64,000 nt of DNA, taken from UTCHB3 sp008363265 (GTDB lineage Bacteria; Bacteroidota; Ignavibacteria; Ignavibacteriales; Ignavibacteriaceae). The notes under the pieces are model-generated. The model was given only the letters and a program-made list of their open reading frames with translations, made no database searches and was not told where the DNA came from. Where the stretch lies: NCBI GenBank assembly GCA_045863055.1, contig BTUW01000003.1:1-64000 (forward strand). The letters run 5' to 3'. The position numbers and the translations under genes are program-made. Shown piece after piece: positions 46,715-54,446 of this stretch (positions within the stretch are counted from its first letter, which is position 1; every line of letters starts with the position of its first letter).

Positions 46715-48085
46715 CTAAAAATAAGTCCGCACTCTGAAACTGACGCCAACCTGGTCTTCAGCGATGGTGCGGGCTTTTTCTATATCCACTTCAGGAATTC
46801 CCACCACCGATAGCACAACGTTCGGCACAAATTCCTTCGCTTTTCTGGTGAAATCCAGCATTTCATCATACATCTTTTCATCAACACGCATAAGCCCGGC
46901 GTAACTTTCTGCATCTGTGCTGTTGAGGCTCACAGAGACAGTGTCGATCAGTCCTTTCATCTCGGGTGTTATATCACGGTGGTTGATCACATTACCGTGA
47001 CCGTTGGTGTTAATCCGGGTTTTCCCTCCAAGTTCTTTCACCCGGGCAGCCACCTGCTTCACCACATCCCAGCGGATCGTTGGCTCGCCATATCCGCAGA
47101 AAACTATGTCTGAATAGCTTGTTGGATCACCTATCTTTTCCAGGTACTCTTCCGCGGTTGGTTCTTCACTCTTTTCCATACCGAGGTTATATCCTGCTAT
47201 AAAAGGGAAATCCTTCCTGCCGCAAAAAACACAGTCAGCATTGCATCTGTTGGTCACATTTACATAAAGAGCCGAACCGATCTGATAAACGTGTGATACA
47301 GCCGGTGGATCACCGATCCTGAAGAATCTCCAGGCATTAAAAGCCGTGATCCTCGCTATATCATCAGGTGTGAGGTGGTGGTGTTTGGCCAGTTCTTCCG
47401 CGATATATTGAACATTCGCCGGTTCGTTCCTTTTTCCGCGGTGTGGAACAGGCGTCATGAAAGGAGAATCGGTTTCAAGAAGAAGATGCTCCGGATGAAC
47501 CCTTGCTGCTATCCTTCTGAGGTCCTCAGCTTTCTTGAAGGTAATATTTCCCGTGAAAGAGATCATATGTCCCATCCGTACAAATTCAAGCGCGTGCTCA
47601 AGCGGCGCGTTAAAGCAGTGGAACTGGGCACGAAGCCCTTTTGGTGTGTACTCACGGATGAGTTCCATCATATCATCATCCGAATCACGGTTGTGGATCA
47701 CCACTGGGAGATCGAGCTTTATCGCGAGATCAAGCTGATCGCGGAAAGCTTCCATCTGCTTGCTTTTGGGTGAGTAATCGTAATAATAGTCGAGACCGAT
47801 CTCCCCGATTGCCACGATCTTTGGGTTGTTCTTTACTGTTTCTTCAAGAAGTGGTATCCAATCTTTGGTCCACTCCTTGCTGTCAAGTGGATGAACACCG
47901 ACGGTTCCGTAAATAATGTCATATTTTTTAGTCAGTTCAACCACTTTTGCTGAACTGGCGAGGTCGGTCGCGGGAACAATTATCTTCTCAACCCCTGTCT
48001 CAATTGCCCGGGCGATCACTTCATCAATGTCATCAGCATAATCAGGATAAAAAAGGTGGGCGTGTGTGTCTGTAAGGTTTTTCAT
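46715..48085 (-). CDS. TatD deoxyribonuclease fused to TatD-associated radical SAM domain
   Basis: Two-domain protein of 456 residues. Residues 1-260 form a TatD-type metal-dependent hydrolase: TDTHAHLF (HxH metal site), GEIGLDYYYD, LPVVIHNRD, HCFNAP and LETDSPFM. Residues about 270-456 are a radical SAM domain with the cluster-binding CNADCVFC motif near 280-287, DIVFCGYGEPTIRWD (SAM-binding) and TRINTNGHGN. The second half resembles the 'TatD-linked radical SAM' family, normally a separate gene beside tatD. TatD acts on DNA 3' ends; the radical SAM substrate is unknown. No frameshift is needed. Confidence 0.88.
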   Translation of the reverse strand: MKNLTDTHAHLFYPDYADDIDEVIARAIETGVEKIIVPATDLASSAKVVELTKKYDIIYGTVGVHPLDSKEWTKDWIPLLEETVKNNPKIVAIGEIGLDYYYDYSPKSKQMEAFRDQLDLAIKLDLPVVIHNRDSDDDMMELIREYTPKGLRAQFHCFNAPLEHALEFVRMGHMISFTGNITFKKAEDLRRIAARVHPEHLLLETDSPFMTPVPHRGKRNEPANVQYIAEELAKHHHLTPDDIARITAFNAWRFFRIGDPPAVSHVYQIGSALYVNVTNRCNADCVFCGRKDFPFIAGYNLGMEKSEEPTAEEYLEKIGDPTSYSDIVFCGYGEPTIRWDVVKQVAARVKELGGKTRINTNGHGNVINHRDITPEMKGLIDTVSVSLNSTDAESYAGLMRVDEKMYDEMLDFTRKAKEFVPNVVLSVVGIPEVDIEKARTIAEDQVGVSFRVRTYF

Positions 48086-48086
48086 G

Positions 48087-48275
48087 CTATAATTTTCTAA
48101 TTTTGATATTCAAAATTAACAAAAACCTGCTTAGAGGGAGGTGTAATATCTCTGTTCCACCCATAAACAAGCCCCGATCAGTTTCCTCGATCATCCGGAT
48201 CAAAGTATGTCCTGAAAGAATTTGAATATTGCTTAAAGAATAACATTTTGTCTTGAAATTATCTTTAAGTTTCAT
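48087..48275 (-). CDS. possible small protein upstream of tatD
   Basis: A 62-codon frame with AAGGAA about 9 nt before its ATG ends one base before the tatD start. The sequence is rich in Leu, Ile, Lys and Arg and matches nothing recognised. It could be a translated leader or a chance frame. Support is only the ribosome site and the coupling geometry. Confidence 0.3.
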   Translation of the reverse strand: MKLKDNFKTKCYSLSNIQILSGHTLIRMIEETDRGLFMGGTEILHLPLSRFLLILNIKIRKL

Positions 48276-48318
48276 TTGAAAATTCCTTTTTTTTGGATCT
48301 TTTTAGGAGTCTTTTCAA

Positions 48319-49131
48319 ATGCACAGACCGGTAAAAGTATTAGCTGTAGCCCTCACCCCGATCCTCGCCCTCTTTTTCTCAGCTTGCACATCGGGCAGCA
48401 ATCCGGTTGCTTCGCAAAGTGATTACAAGTCCCTCATCCTCGGAAAGTGGATCAATACGCAGGTCAATGGAGGTGATTTCGAAACGGATATGGGATTCTT
48501 TATGGAATTGCGGCCCGACAGCGTTCAACTCTATTCAACGGGTATCACGATCGACAACAACAACAAAAGCTGGATCGAGAACGATAACTATAAGTTCTAT
48601 CTCGATGGCGATCTGATCGTTCTTAAAGGTTGGGACACCTTCGGCAAACGATTCGACATGAAGTTCAAGATACTTCAACTCGATGCTTTCACACTTCGTT
48701 ACTCGATCAGCGAATTCCTGATTGACAGCGTTTCCTATCCTGACCAGACGATCTACACCTGTCAAAGGGTTACCGCGGGCCTTTCTCCCCAATTTGTGGG
48801 TGTATGGTATGGTAAAAGCACGAATCCGGGAAATCCCGATACCGCTTTCCACTATTGGGAATATTTCCCCGACGGTAGATACAACTACTACTTTAAAAAT
48901 GCCCAAGGTCATTGGATCAGAAAGTCTGATAACGAAGGAAGATACTTCCTCTACGGATCATATCTTGCCACTAACTATACCAATGATCTGATCTCCGGTG
49001 GTACCGGAAAAGCCTACGAATGCTGGAATATCTCCATCTCAGGTAACAAAATGAAATGGACCGGGCTCCGCGCCAACGGCAAGGTAACCTCCTACGAAAT
49101 GACCAAGGTGGAGGCTCCTCCGATTCCCTAA
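48319..49131 (+). CDS. lipoprotein of unknown function
   Basis: Protein of 270 residues with a lipoprotein signal (ALTPILALFFSAC, lipobox FSAC at residues 20-23), so membrane-anchored. The mature part has two similar lipocalin-like blocks, each beginning with a GKW/GVWYG segment: LILGKWINTQVNGGDF near 40 and QFVGVWYGKST near 160. Both are followed by repeated aromatic strands. It is similar in style to DUF5640/lipocalin-like proteins, without a firm family. AGGAG lies before the ATG. Confidence 0.75.
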   Translation: MHRPVKVLAVALTPILALFFSACTSGSNPVASQSDYKSLILGKWINTQVNGGDFETDMGFFMELRPDSVQLYSTGITIDNNNKSWIENDNYKFYLDGDLIVLKGWDTFGKRFDMKFKILQLDAFTLRYSISEFLIDSVSYPDQTIYTCQRVTAGLSPQFVGVWYGKSTNPGNPDTAFHYWEYFPDGRYNYYFKNAQGHWIRKSDNEGRYFLYGSYLATNYTNDLISGGTGKAYECWNISISGNKMKWTGLRANGKVTSYEMTKVEAPPIP

Positions 49132-49170
49132 ACAACCAGAAATTCAATTATCCACTGAAGCGACTCACTT

Positions 49171-49226
49171 AAGTTCTTAGGTTCTTAAGTTCCTAAGTTC
49201 CTAAGTTCTCTAGTTCTTAAGTTCTT
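49171..49226. repeat. tandem 8-bp repeat, seven units
   Basis: Seven contiguous 8-bp units: AAGTTCTT, AGGTTCTT, AAGTTCCT twice, AAGTTCTC, TAGTTCTT and AAGTTCTT. It lies between the stops of the lipoprotein gene and the convergent polymerase fragment. It is a potential slippage tract, but not inside a gene. Confidence 0.85.
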
Positions 49227-49231
49227 GATCT

Positions 49232-50890
49232 CTACCCCGCGTAGGCCTGTATCAGTTTCTCCTTGTCGAGGTTGAGGGTGATCTGCGCTTCTTCCTCGAA
49301 GACCTTTTCGTTCTCGCCGTTGAAGTTGCTCTCAGGCCATGTGGCGGTGTTGCTCACTTCGCGCTCAAGTTGGCCGCTGATGATCTCGAGTTTACTGACT
49401 ATCAGATTGTTGCCGTTAAGCGCGTCAACCTTTCCTTCGACCAGATAGGGACCGAATGACATCGTTTTCTCGGCATATTTAGCGTAGGTCTCCGGGAAAA
49501 GAACCGCCTCAAAAGTATCCGTCAGGTCTTCGAGTGAAAGGAATTTCATTGCCTTTCCGTCTTTTGTTCTGATCCTTTTGGCGGTCATGAACCACCCGAT
49601 CATCTTCACCGTCTTCCCGTGCATTTTGGGGATATCGATCGCCTGCGTGATGGTCGGATCATTCGTCCACCCCCCGTAGAACTGCAGCGGGTGGCGCGTG
49701 ACCATATAGTCAAACGCATCCATTTCCGCGAGACACTTCTCCTCGACCGAATAATCCACACCCGTGATCACCTTCCGTTCCAACTCCATTTCTTCATCGG
49801 CAAAGAGACTTTCGTGAAGTGTATCGAGGATGCGGCGGTGCTTCATGTAAACATCGAGCTGCCTGAGGAGGTCGGGCCTGCCGATGCCGAACGAGTCCAT
49901 CGCGCCGCACTTGATTAGGTGGGCGGTATCCTCGAATCCGGCGCGGGTACGCACAAGGAAATCCTTGAGCGAAGTGTAATCTCCGTTCTCCTCCCTCTCC
50001 TCTATCAGCGTTTCGGCGGTGTATCTCTTCAGGTTCTTGACAGCCTGCAGACCGATCCTGAGCTCAGCGCCACTTCCCGTGTACTCATAAGAGCTTTTGT
50101 TAACGCACGGAAGAAGTATCTTAAGCCCCAGCCGCCTTGCCTCCTGGATGTAAACCGCCGCCGAGTAGTAGCCGCCTCCGTTGCTGAGGACGCTCGACAT
50201 AAACTCGGCCGGGTGGTGCACCTTAAGGTACGCCACCTGAAATGAAAGGAGCGCGAAAGAGGCACTGTGCGCCTTGCAGAATGAGTAGCCCGCGAACGAT
50301 TTTATCTGCCGCCACAACTCACGCGCGACATGGGGCTTCAGTCCCTTCATCTCGCACGACTCAAAGAACCGCCCCTCGATCTTCTCCATGGCGGTCTTGC
50401 TTCTCAGTTTTCCGCTCATGGCGCGACGGAGGAGATCGGCCTCCTCAAGTGAAAGACCCGCGATGTGGTGCGCCACCTTGATCACATCCTCCTGATAGAT
50501 CATCACGCCGTAGGTTTCGCCAAGTATCCTCTCCATTTCGGGGATCAGGTACTTCCGCCGTTTGGGGTCTCTGTGCCGGGCGATGAACTCCTGCATCATG
50601 CCGCTCTCGGCAACGCCGGGTCTGATCACCGAACTGGCCGCCGTGAGCATCTCGAAGGTGTCAACATCCAGACGGGTCAGCAGCGACCTCATCCCGGGTG
50701 ACTCGATATAAAAGCATCCGATCGTTCTTCCCCGCTTTATTATGTCGAGGGTCTCCGGATCTTTGAAGAGGAAGTCATAGTCGAATATGTCAAAGTCTAT
50801 CCCTGCCGCTTTCCGTGGTATCGGGCGGTGGAGGGAGAGTATCTTTGTCCCCGGTTGCGCCGGCAACCGGTAATTTGTCATGTCAAACAT
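49232..50890 (-). CDS. DnaE-type polymerase, C-terminal half (split SOS polymerase)
   Basis: Protein of 552 residues corresponding to the fingers, helix-hairpin-helix and OB regions of a bacterial family C polymerase. Landmarks: GRTIGCFYIESPGMRSLL near 55, SSVIRPGVAESGMM, GVMIYQEDVIKVAHHIAGLSLEEADLLRRAMSGK near 135-165, FAGYSFCKAHSASFALLSFQ, and an OB domain near 430-510 (MIGWFMTAKRIRT). No catalytic aspartates are present; they are in the protein at 51679-53271. It has its own start, about 30 novel N-terminal residues, and its own LexA-type promoter. Base composition is GC-richer than most of the window. Confidence 0.88.
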   Translation of the reverse strand: MFDMTNYRLPAQPGTKILSLHRPIPRKAAGIDFDIFDYDFLFKDPETLDIIKRGRTIGCFYIESPGMRSLLTRLDVDTFEMLTAASSVIRPGVAESGMMQEFIARHRDPKRRKYLIPEMERILGETYGVMIYQEDVIKVAHHIAGLSLEEADLLRRAMSGKLRSKTAMEKIEGRFFESCEMKGLKPHVARELWRQIKSFAGYSFCKAHSASFALLSFQVAYLKVHHPAEFMSSVLSNGGGYYSAAVYIQEARRLGLKILLPCVNKSSYEYTGSGAELRIGLQAVKNLKRYTAETLIEEREENGDYTSLKDFLVRTRAGFEDTAHLIKCGAMDSFGIGRPDLLRQLDVYMKHRRILDTLHESLFADEEMELERKVITGVDYSVEEKCLAEMDAFDYMVTRHPLQFYGGWTNDPTITQAIDIPKMHGKTVKMIGWFMTAKRIRTKDGKAMKFLSLEDLTDTFEAVLFPETYAKYAEKTMSFGPYLVEGKVDALNGNNLIVSKLEIISGQLEREVSNTATWPESNFNGENEKVFEEEAQITLNLDKEKLIQAYAG

Positions 50891-50924
50891 GCTTCGTCGT
50901 TCTTACATTCTTCCTTAAAAAAAT

Positions 50925-50942
50925 ACCATACATTTGTATGGT
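50925..50942 (-). promoter_or_regulatory. LexA-type operator of the C-terminal polymerase half
   Basis: Palindrome ACCATACA-TT-TGTATGGT, identical to the one before lexA. It starts immediately downstream of the -10 hexamer on the minus strand, covering the expected transcription start, so bound repressor would block initiation. Confidence 0.85.
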
Positions 50943-50971
50943 AAAATAGTAAATTATCCACGGAATGTCAA
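50943..50971 (-). promoter_or_regulatory. promoter of the C-terminal polymerase half
   Basis: Minus-strand -35 TTGACA (50971-50966) and -10 TATTTT (50948-50943) with a 17-nt spacer, directly followed by the operator. Transcription would begin near 50936, about 45 nt before the start codon. Confidence 0.8.
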
Positions 50972-51056
50972 GAGATAAAGGGATTATTTTGGCATGAAGT
51001 GGATTTAGCAAAAACGGGATAAAATGCTTATATTTTAAAGAAAAAACGAGTGTTTT

Positions 51057-51521
51057 ATGAAACCACGTGTGAAGCATGTATATGTGGACACATCTGTGAT
51101 TGGTGGATGCTACGATCCCGAGTTTTCAAAATGGTCTAATAAGCTGTTTGACACATTTAGGACGGGTGAAAACCAAATTGTGCTCTCCGATGTGGTGTTA
51201 GAGGAAATGGAATATGCACCTCCATTTGTCAGAGAAGTACTTGATACCATACCTGAAGAACACAGGATACTTATCTCTTTAAGTGAAGAAGCCGAAAACC
51301 TGGCCAAAGATTATTTGAAGGCTAAGGCTGTATCGCCCAAATACTTCAACGATGCTTTGCATATTGCGATCGCTTCATTAAACAATATTGATGTTTTGGT
51401 AAGTTGGAATTTCAAACACATTGTTAATTTGGCAAGGATCACTATATTCAATTCAGTGAATTTACTCAATGGTTTGAAAACGATTGAGATACGAACACCA
51501 AGAGAGATAATCGGAGAATAA
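51057..51521 (+). CDS. PIN-domain protein, VapC-like
   Basis: Protein of 154 residues with the PIN RNase fold. Acidic residues: D11 in VYVDTSVIGG, E49/E50 in LSDVVLEEM, D99 in YFNDALHIAIA, and the VSWNFKHI motif (N118, H121) at the fourth position. Such proteins act as RNA-cleaving toxins. A 48-residue basic protein follows 1 nt later, the usual partner position in toxin-first modules. The pair lies between the two halves of the SOS polymerase, on the opposite strand, and is visibly AT-richer than its flanks, which suggests arrival by insertion. Confidence 0.85.
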   Translation: MKPRVKHVYVDTSVIGGCYDPEFSKWSNKLFDTFRTGENQIVLSDVVLEEMEYAPPFVREVLDTIPEEHRILISLSEEAENLAKDYLKAKAVSPKYFNDALHIAIASLNNIDVLVSWNFKHIVNLARITIFNSVNLLNGLKTIEIRTPREIIGE

Positions 51522-51522
51522 T

Positions 51523-51669
51523 ATGAAGACTGTGGACGCGATAAAATTAAAAGAAGAGATCACGAAAAAGACATCCAAAGAATATCTCCTGGATCGGGAA
51601 AGCTATATGAAAAAATTGGAAGATATCCGGAAGAAATATTCAAAAAGGGTAAAAAAACAGGTCAACTGA
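51523..51669 (+). CDS. small basic protein, putative antitoxin of the PIN pair
   Basis: A 48-residue, lysine-rich, helical protein (MKTVDAIKLKEEITKKTS at the start, then LEDIRKKYSKRVKKQVN). The ATG is 1 nt after the PIN stop and GGAGAATA lies upstream. It ends 9 nt before the stop of the convergent polymerase N-terminal half. No DNA-binding domain is recognisable; the antitoxin role is inferred only from size and place. Confidence 0.6.
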   Translation: MKTVDAIKLKEEITKKTSKEYLLDRESYMKKLEDIRKKYSKRVKKQVN

Positions 51670-51678
51670 ATCGTTGTT

Positions 51679-53271
51679 TCATAGAATCACCAACTTTCCC
51701 ATGGTCTCCCTCAAAACGCCGAGGGAGCGTTGCGAGAGAAGATCGATCTTTATCAGCCCGAGGTCTTCAACGGGGTACATGTCGGGCTGGGTTATGATAA
51801 TTCCTAATCCTTTGTTGCTAGCGAATTCAAGCGCGACATAGTCGGTTATAGGCCGTGGGGTGATCACGATGCCGCCGGGATGAATGCTCAGGTGACGCGG
51901 AAATGATGCCAGCCTCGCCGCGATCGAGATGATGCTCTTCCACGGCTCCCCTTCAAACCTCAATGAGCGCGCCTCCGGGAACATCGTGGAGATATTCGGC
52001 AGGTTGCGGGCATCGGTCCAGGGAATGAATTTGCTGTACTGCGATATCTCACTCTCGGCCACGCCGAACACCTTTGCCGTCTCCCTGAACGCAGACCTTG
52101 CCCTGAAGGTAACCGTGGTGGAGATCATCGCCACCTTGTCGTAGCCGTACTTCTCGAACACATACTTCACTATCTCGTCCCTCTCCCGCCACGAAAAATC
52201 GAGATCGACATCGGGTGGGCTCATCCTCCCCCGGTTTAGGAATCTTTCGAAGTAGAGGTCGTATTTTATCGGATCCACTTCCGTGAAACCGAGGCAGTAT
52301 GAAACCAGGCTGTTTGCCGCCGACCCCCTGCCAAGGAGCATCATGCCGCGCCGTTTCGCCTCGCGGACTATGTCCCAGACCACGAGAAAATAGTCGGGGA
52401 AACCGAGCTCGTTTATCACCTCAAGCTCGTATCTCAAACGGTTTATCGCCGTTTCGGTTATTGTGTGGTACCTCATTTCCAGCCCCTTGAAGGCGAGCTT
52501 CCAGAGGTATGAAAAAGAAGGTTCATTGTTGGGAGTGGGAAAAACGGGGAACTTGGTCTTCCCGATCTCGGGATCCACATTGCAACTGTCGATTATGTGG
52601 TTCAGATTCTGCAGCGCGCCCGGTATCTTTTTCCACTCACGCAACACTTCAGCATACTCCCTGAAATAAAAAGCCTCCGGTTCCGCCTCATCATCCCTCA
52701 GGGTGCCGAGGGTTTTCCGCAGTCTGATCGCCGTAACCGTCCTGTTCAGGATGTGGTCTTCCCTGTCGAGAAAATAGACGGGAGAAGTGGGGACGTACCT
52801 GTAGCCATTGGCGGTGCAGAACTCGTAAACCTCCCTTGATATTTTCTTAGTGGCGGAAGTGACGGGCAATTCACCAAAGACATTCGGCCTGTTCCCCGCC
52901 GCTTTCAGAAGTCTTATGGAAGGGGTGATAACAAACAGCCCCCTCAATTCCCCCTTAAGGAGGTTTTCGAGCGTGAAATTATCCTTCAGCTTCCTGGCGG
53001 TTATCGCCCTGCAGAGGTTTGAGTATCCATCCCGCGTCGCTGCCAGGAGGAGGATGTACTCCCGCTCATCGCCGGGATCGTCGATGTATGCCCCCAATAA
53101 CGGTTTGATCCCCGCCTCTGTCGCTTTTTTGTAGAACTGTATCAGCCCGTACATCCCGTTCCGGTCCGTGAGTGCCAGAGCCCTCAAGCCATAGCTCTTC
53201 GCCCGGCCGATCAGGTCGTCAATCGATACCGCTCCCTGCAGCAGGGAATAATTACTGTGGACATGCAACAT
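51679..53271 (-). CDS. DnaE-type polymerase, N-terminal half (split SOS polymerase)
   Basis: Protein of 530 residues matching the PHP and palm parts of a family C polymerase. HVHSNYSLLQGA opens the PHP domain, in which TDRNGMYG replaces the usual TDHGNMYG, so a metal-binding His is lost. LLGRGSAANSLVSYCLG lies near 312-328. The catalytic aspartates are D354 and D356 in PPDVDLDFS and D510 in GLIKIDLLSQRSLG. It stops 20 residues after D510, where complete enzymes continue into the fingers. It is the last gene of the lexA operon, 6 nt after dinB. Confidence 0.88.
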   Translation of the reverse strand: MLHVHSNYSLLQGAVSIDDLIGRAKSYGLRALALTDRNGMYGLIQFYKKATEAGIKPLLGAYIDDPGDEREYILLLAATRDGYSNLCRAITARKLKDNFTLENLLKGELRGLFVITPSIRLLKAAGNRPNVFGELPVTSATKKISREVYEFCTANGYRYVPTSPVYFLDREDHILNRTVTAIRLRKTLGTLRDDEAEPEAFYFREYAEVLREWKKIPGALQNLNHIIDSCNVDPEIGKTKFPVFPTPNNEPSFSYLWKLAFKGLEMRYHTITETAINRLRYELEVINELGFPDYFLVVWDIVREAKRRGMMLLGRGSAANSLVSYCLGFTEVDPIKYDLYFERFLNRGRMSPPDVDLDFSWRERDEIVKYVFEKYGYDKVAMISTTVTFRARSAFRETAKVFGVAESEISQYSKFIPWTDARNLPNISTMFPEARSLRFEGEPWKSIISIAARLASFPRHLSIHPGGIVITPRPITDYVALEFASNKGLGIIITQPDMYPVEDLGLIKIDLLSQRSLGVLRETMGKLVIL

Positions 53272-53277
53272 TTTAAC

Positions 53278-54429
53278 TTACCCGGCTTCACACTTCCCAA
53301 AATCTATCGCCTCAAACCCGTATTTGTTTCTGATACTGTTGATGGCTGACATCATCTTTTCCCGTTTGTTTTCATTGGTTTCGAAGAGCGACTGCTCCTC
53401 GTGGTACTCGACCAGACTGCTCATCCCGACACCGATGAGCCTTACGCCCACCCGGCGGGTATAGGCTTTTCGGAAGAGCTCAACGGCAGTATCATATACA
53501 AAGCGGTCGTCCATCGTGGGGGTAACCTGCCGCGCGCGAGTGATGGTTGAAAAATCGGTGTATCTAAGCTTTATGTGGATATTGGTGGCCATGCTTTTTT
53601 CGTCACGGAGTTGCTGGCATATCTTGGCCACAAGCCGGAACATGATCGCTTCGATCTCCGCGGGAGATGAAATGTCGGATCTGAAGGTCTGCTCACTCGA
53701 AATGCTTTTGCGTTCCCAGTGTTCGGAGAGGTACTCGGTCCCTTTACCATTGCACTTTTCCCAGATGTCGAGCCCCCCTTTGCCGAAAACCGACGCGAAA
53801 TACTCGGCCGGCATTCTCTGGATATCGCCGATCGTGTAGATCCCCCGCGCGTGAAGCTCTTTAATGAAAACCTTTCCCACACCCGGCATCACTTCCGCGG
53901 GAAGTGGAGCGAGAAACTCCTTCTCACACCCTTTCGGCACATATGTTATTCCCCGCGGTTTATTAAAGTCGGAGCAGATCTTGGCAACAGTCTTGTTGCT
54001 TCCTATCCCGATCGAGCCGGGCAGCTTCAGCTTCTCCCAGATCTCATCAAGTATCCTTTCCGCGAGCAGCATGTAATTGCCGTAGATCAGCTCGGTTCCG
54101 GTGAAATCCATGTAAAATTCATCCACTGATGCCTGCTGAAGTGCAGGCGGGTATTTCTCGAGAATCTCCTTCACCATGTTCGAGTATCTGCTGTACTCAC
54201 CGTGGCTTCCCCTCACAAATATCGCCTGCGGACAAAGTTTATACGCCCGCCCCGACGGCATCCCGGAACGGACACCATACACCCGCGTCTCGTATGAACA
54301 GGCCGCGACCACTCCCCGTCCTCCCGGCTGCCCGCCAACGATCACCGGCTTGCCGTTCAGAGAAGGATCAATTATCCTCTCCACGGAAACAAAAAAGGTA
54401 TCAAGATCAAGGTGAAATATTACTGCCAT
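53278..54429 (-). CDS. dinB: DNA polymerase IV, Y family
   Basis: Translesion polymerase of 383 residues. Catalytic residues in HLDLDTFFVSVER (residues 6-18) and QQASVDEFYMDFTG near 100. The little-finger domain follows (SSEQTFRSDISS near 235). It lacks an obvious terminal clamp motif of the QLxLF form, although SLFETNENKREKMM near the end could serve. It sits between the DUF72 gene (17 nt) and the polymerase N-terminal half (6 nt) in the lexA operon, consistent with SOS-induced mutagenic repair. Confidence 0.93.
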   Translation of the reverse strand: MAVIFHLDLDTFFVSVERIIDPSLNGKPVIVGGQPGGRGVVAACSYETRVYGVRSGMPSGRAYKLCPQAIFVRGSHGEYSRYSNMVKEILEKYPPALQQASVDEFYMDFTGTELIYGNYMLLAERILDEIWEKLKLPGSIGIGSNKTVAKICSDFNKPRGITYVPKGCEKEFLAPLPAEVMPGVGKVFIKELHARGIYTIGDIQRMPAEYFASVFGKGGLDIWEKCNGKGTEYLSEHWERKSISSEQTFRSDISSPAEIEAIMFRLVAKICQQLRDEKSMATNIHIKLRYTDFSTITRARQVTPTMDDRFVYDTAVELFRKAYTRRVGVRLIGVGMSSLVEYHEEQSLFETNENKREKMMSAINSIRNKYGFEAIDFGKCEAG

Positions 54430-54446
54430 GGCAGAACTCTGTCTAC

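Noticed and set aside
49232..53271. Split intein explanation for the two polymerase halves
   Set aside because: No intein N-terminal Cys/Ser block at the end of the first half, nor a C-terminal HN-S/C/T motif at the start of the second. The novel 30 residues are too short.
49232..53271. Simple frameshift or nonsense break of one dnaE gene
   Set aside because: The halves are 788 bp apart with a cassette on the other strand and a dedicated promoter between them.
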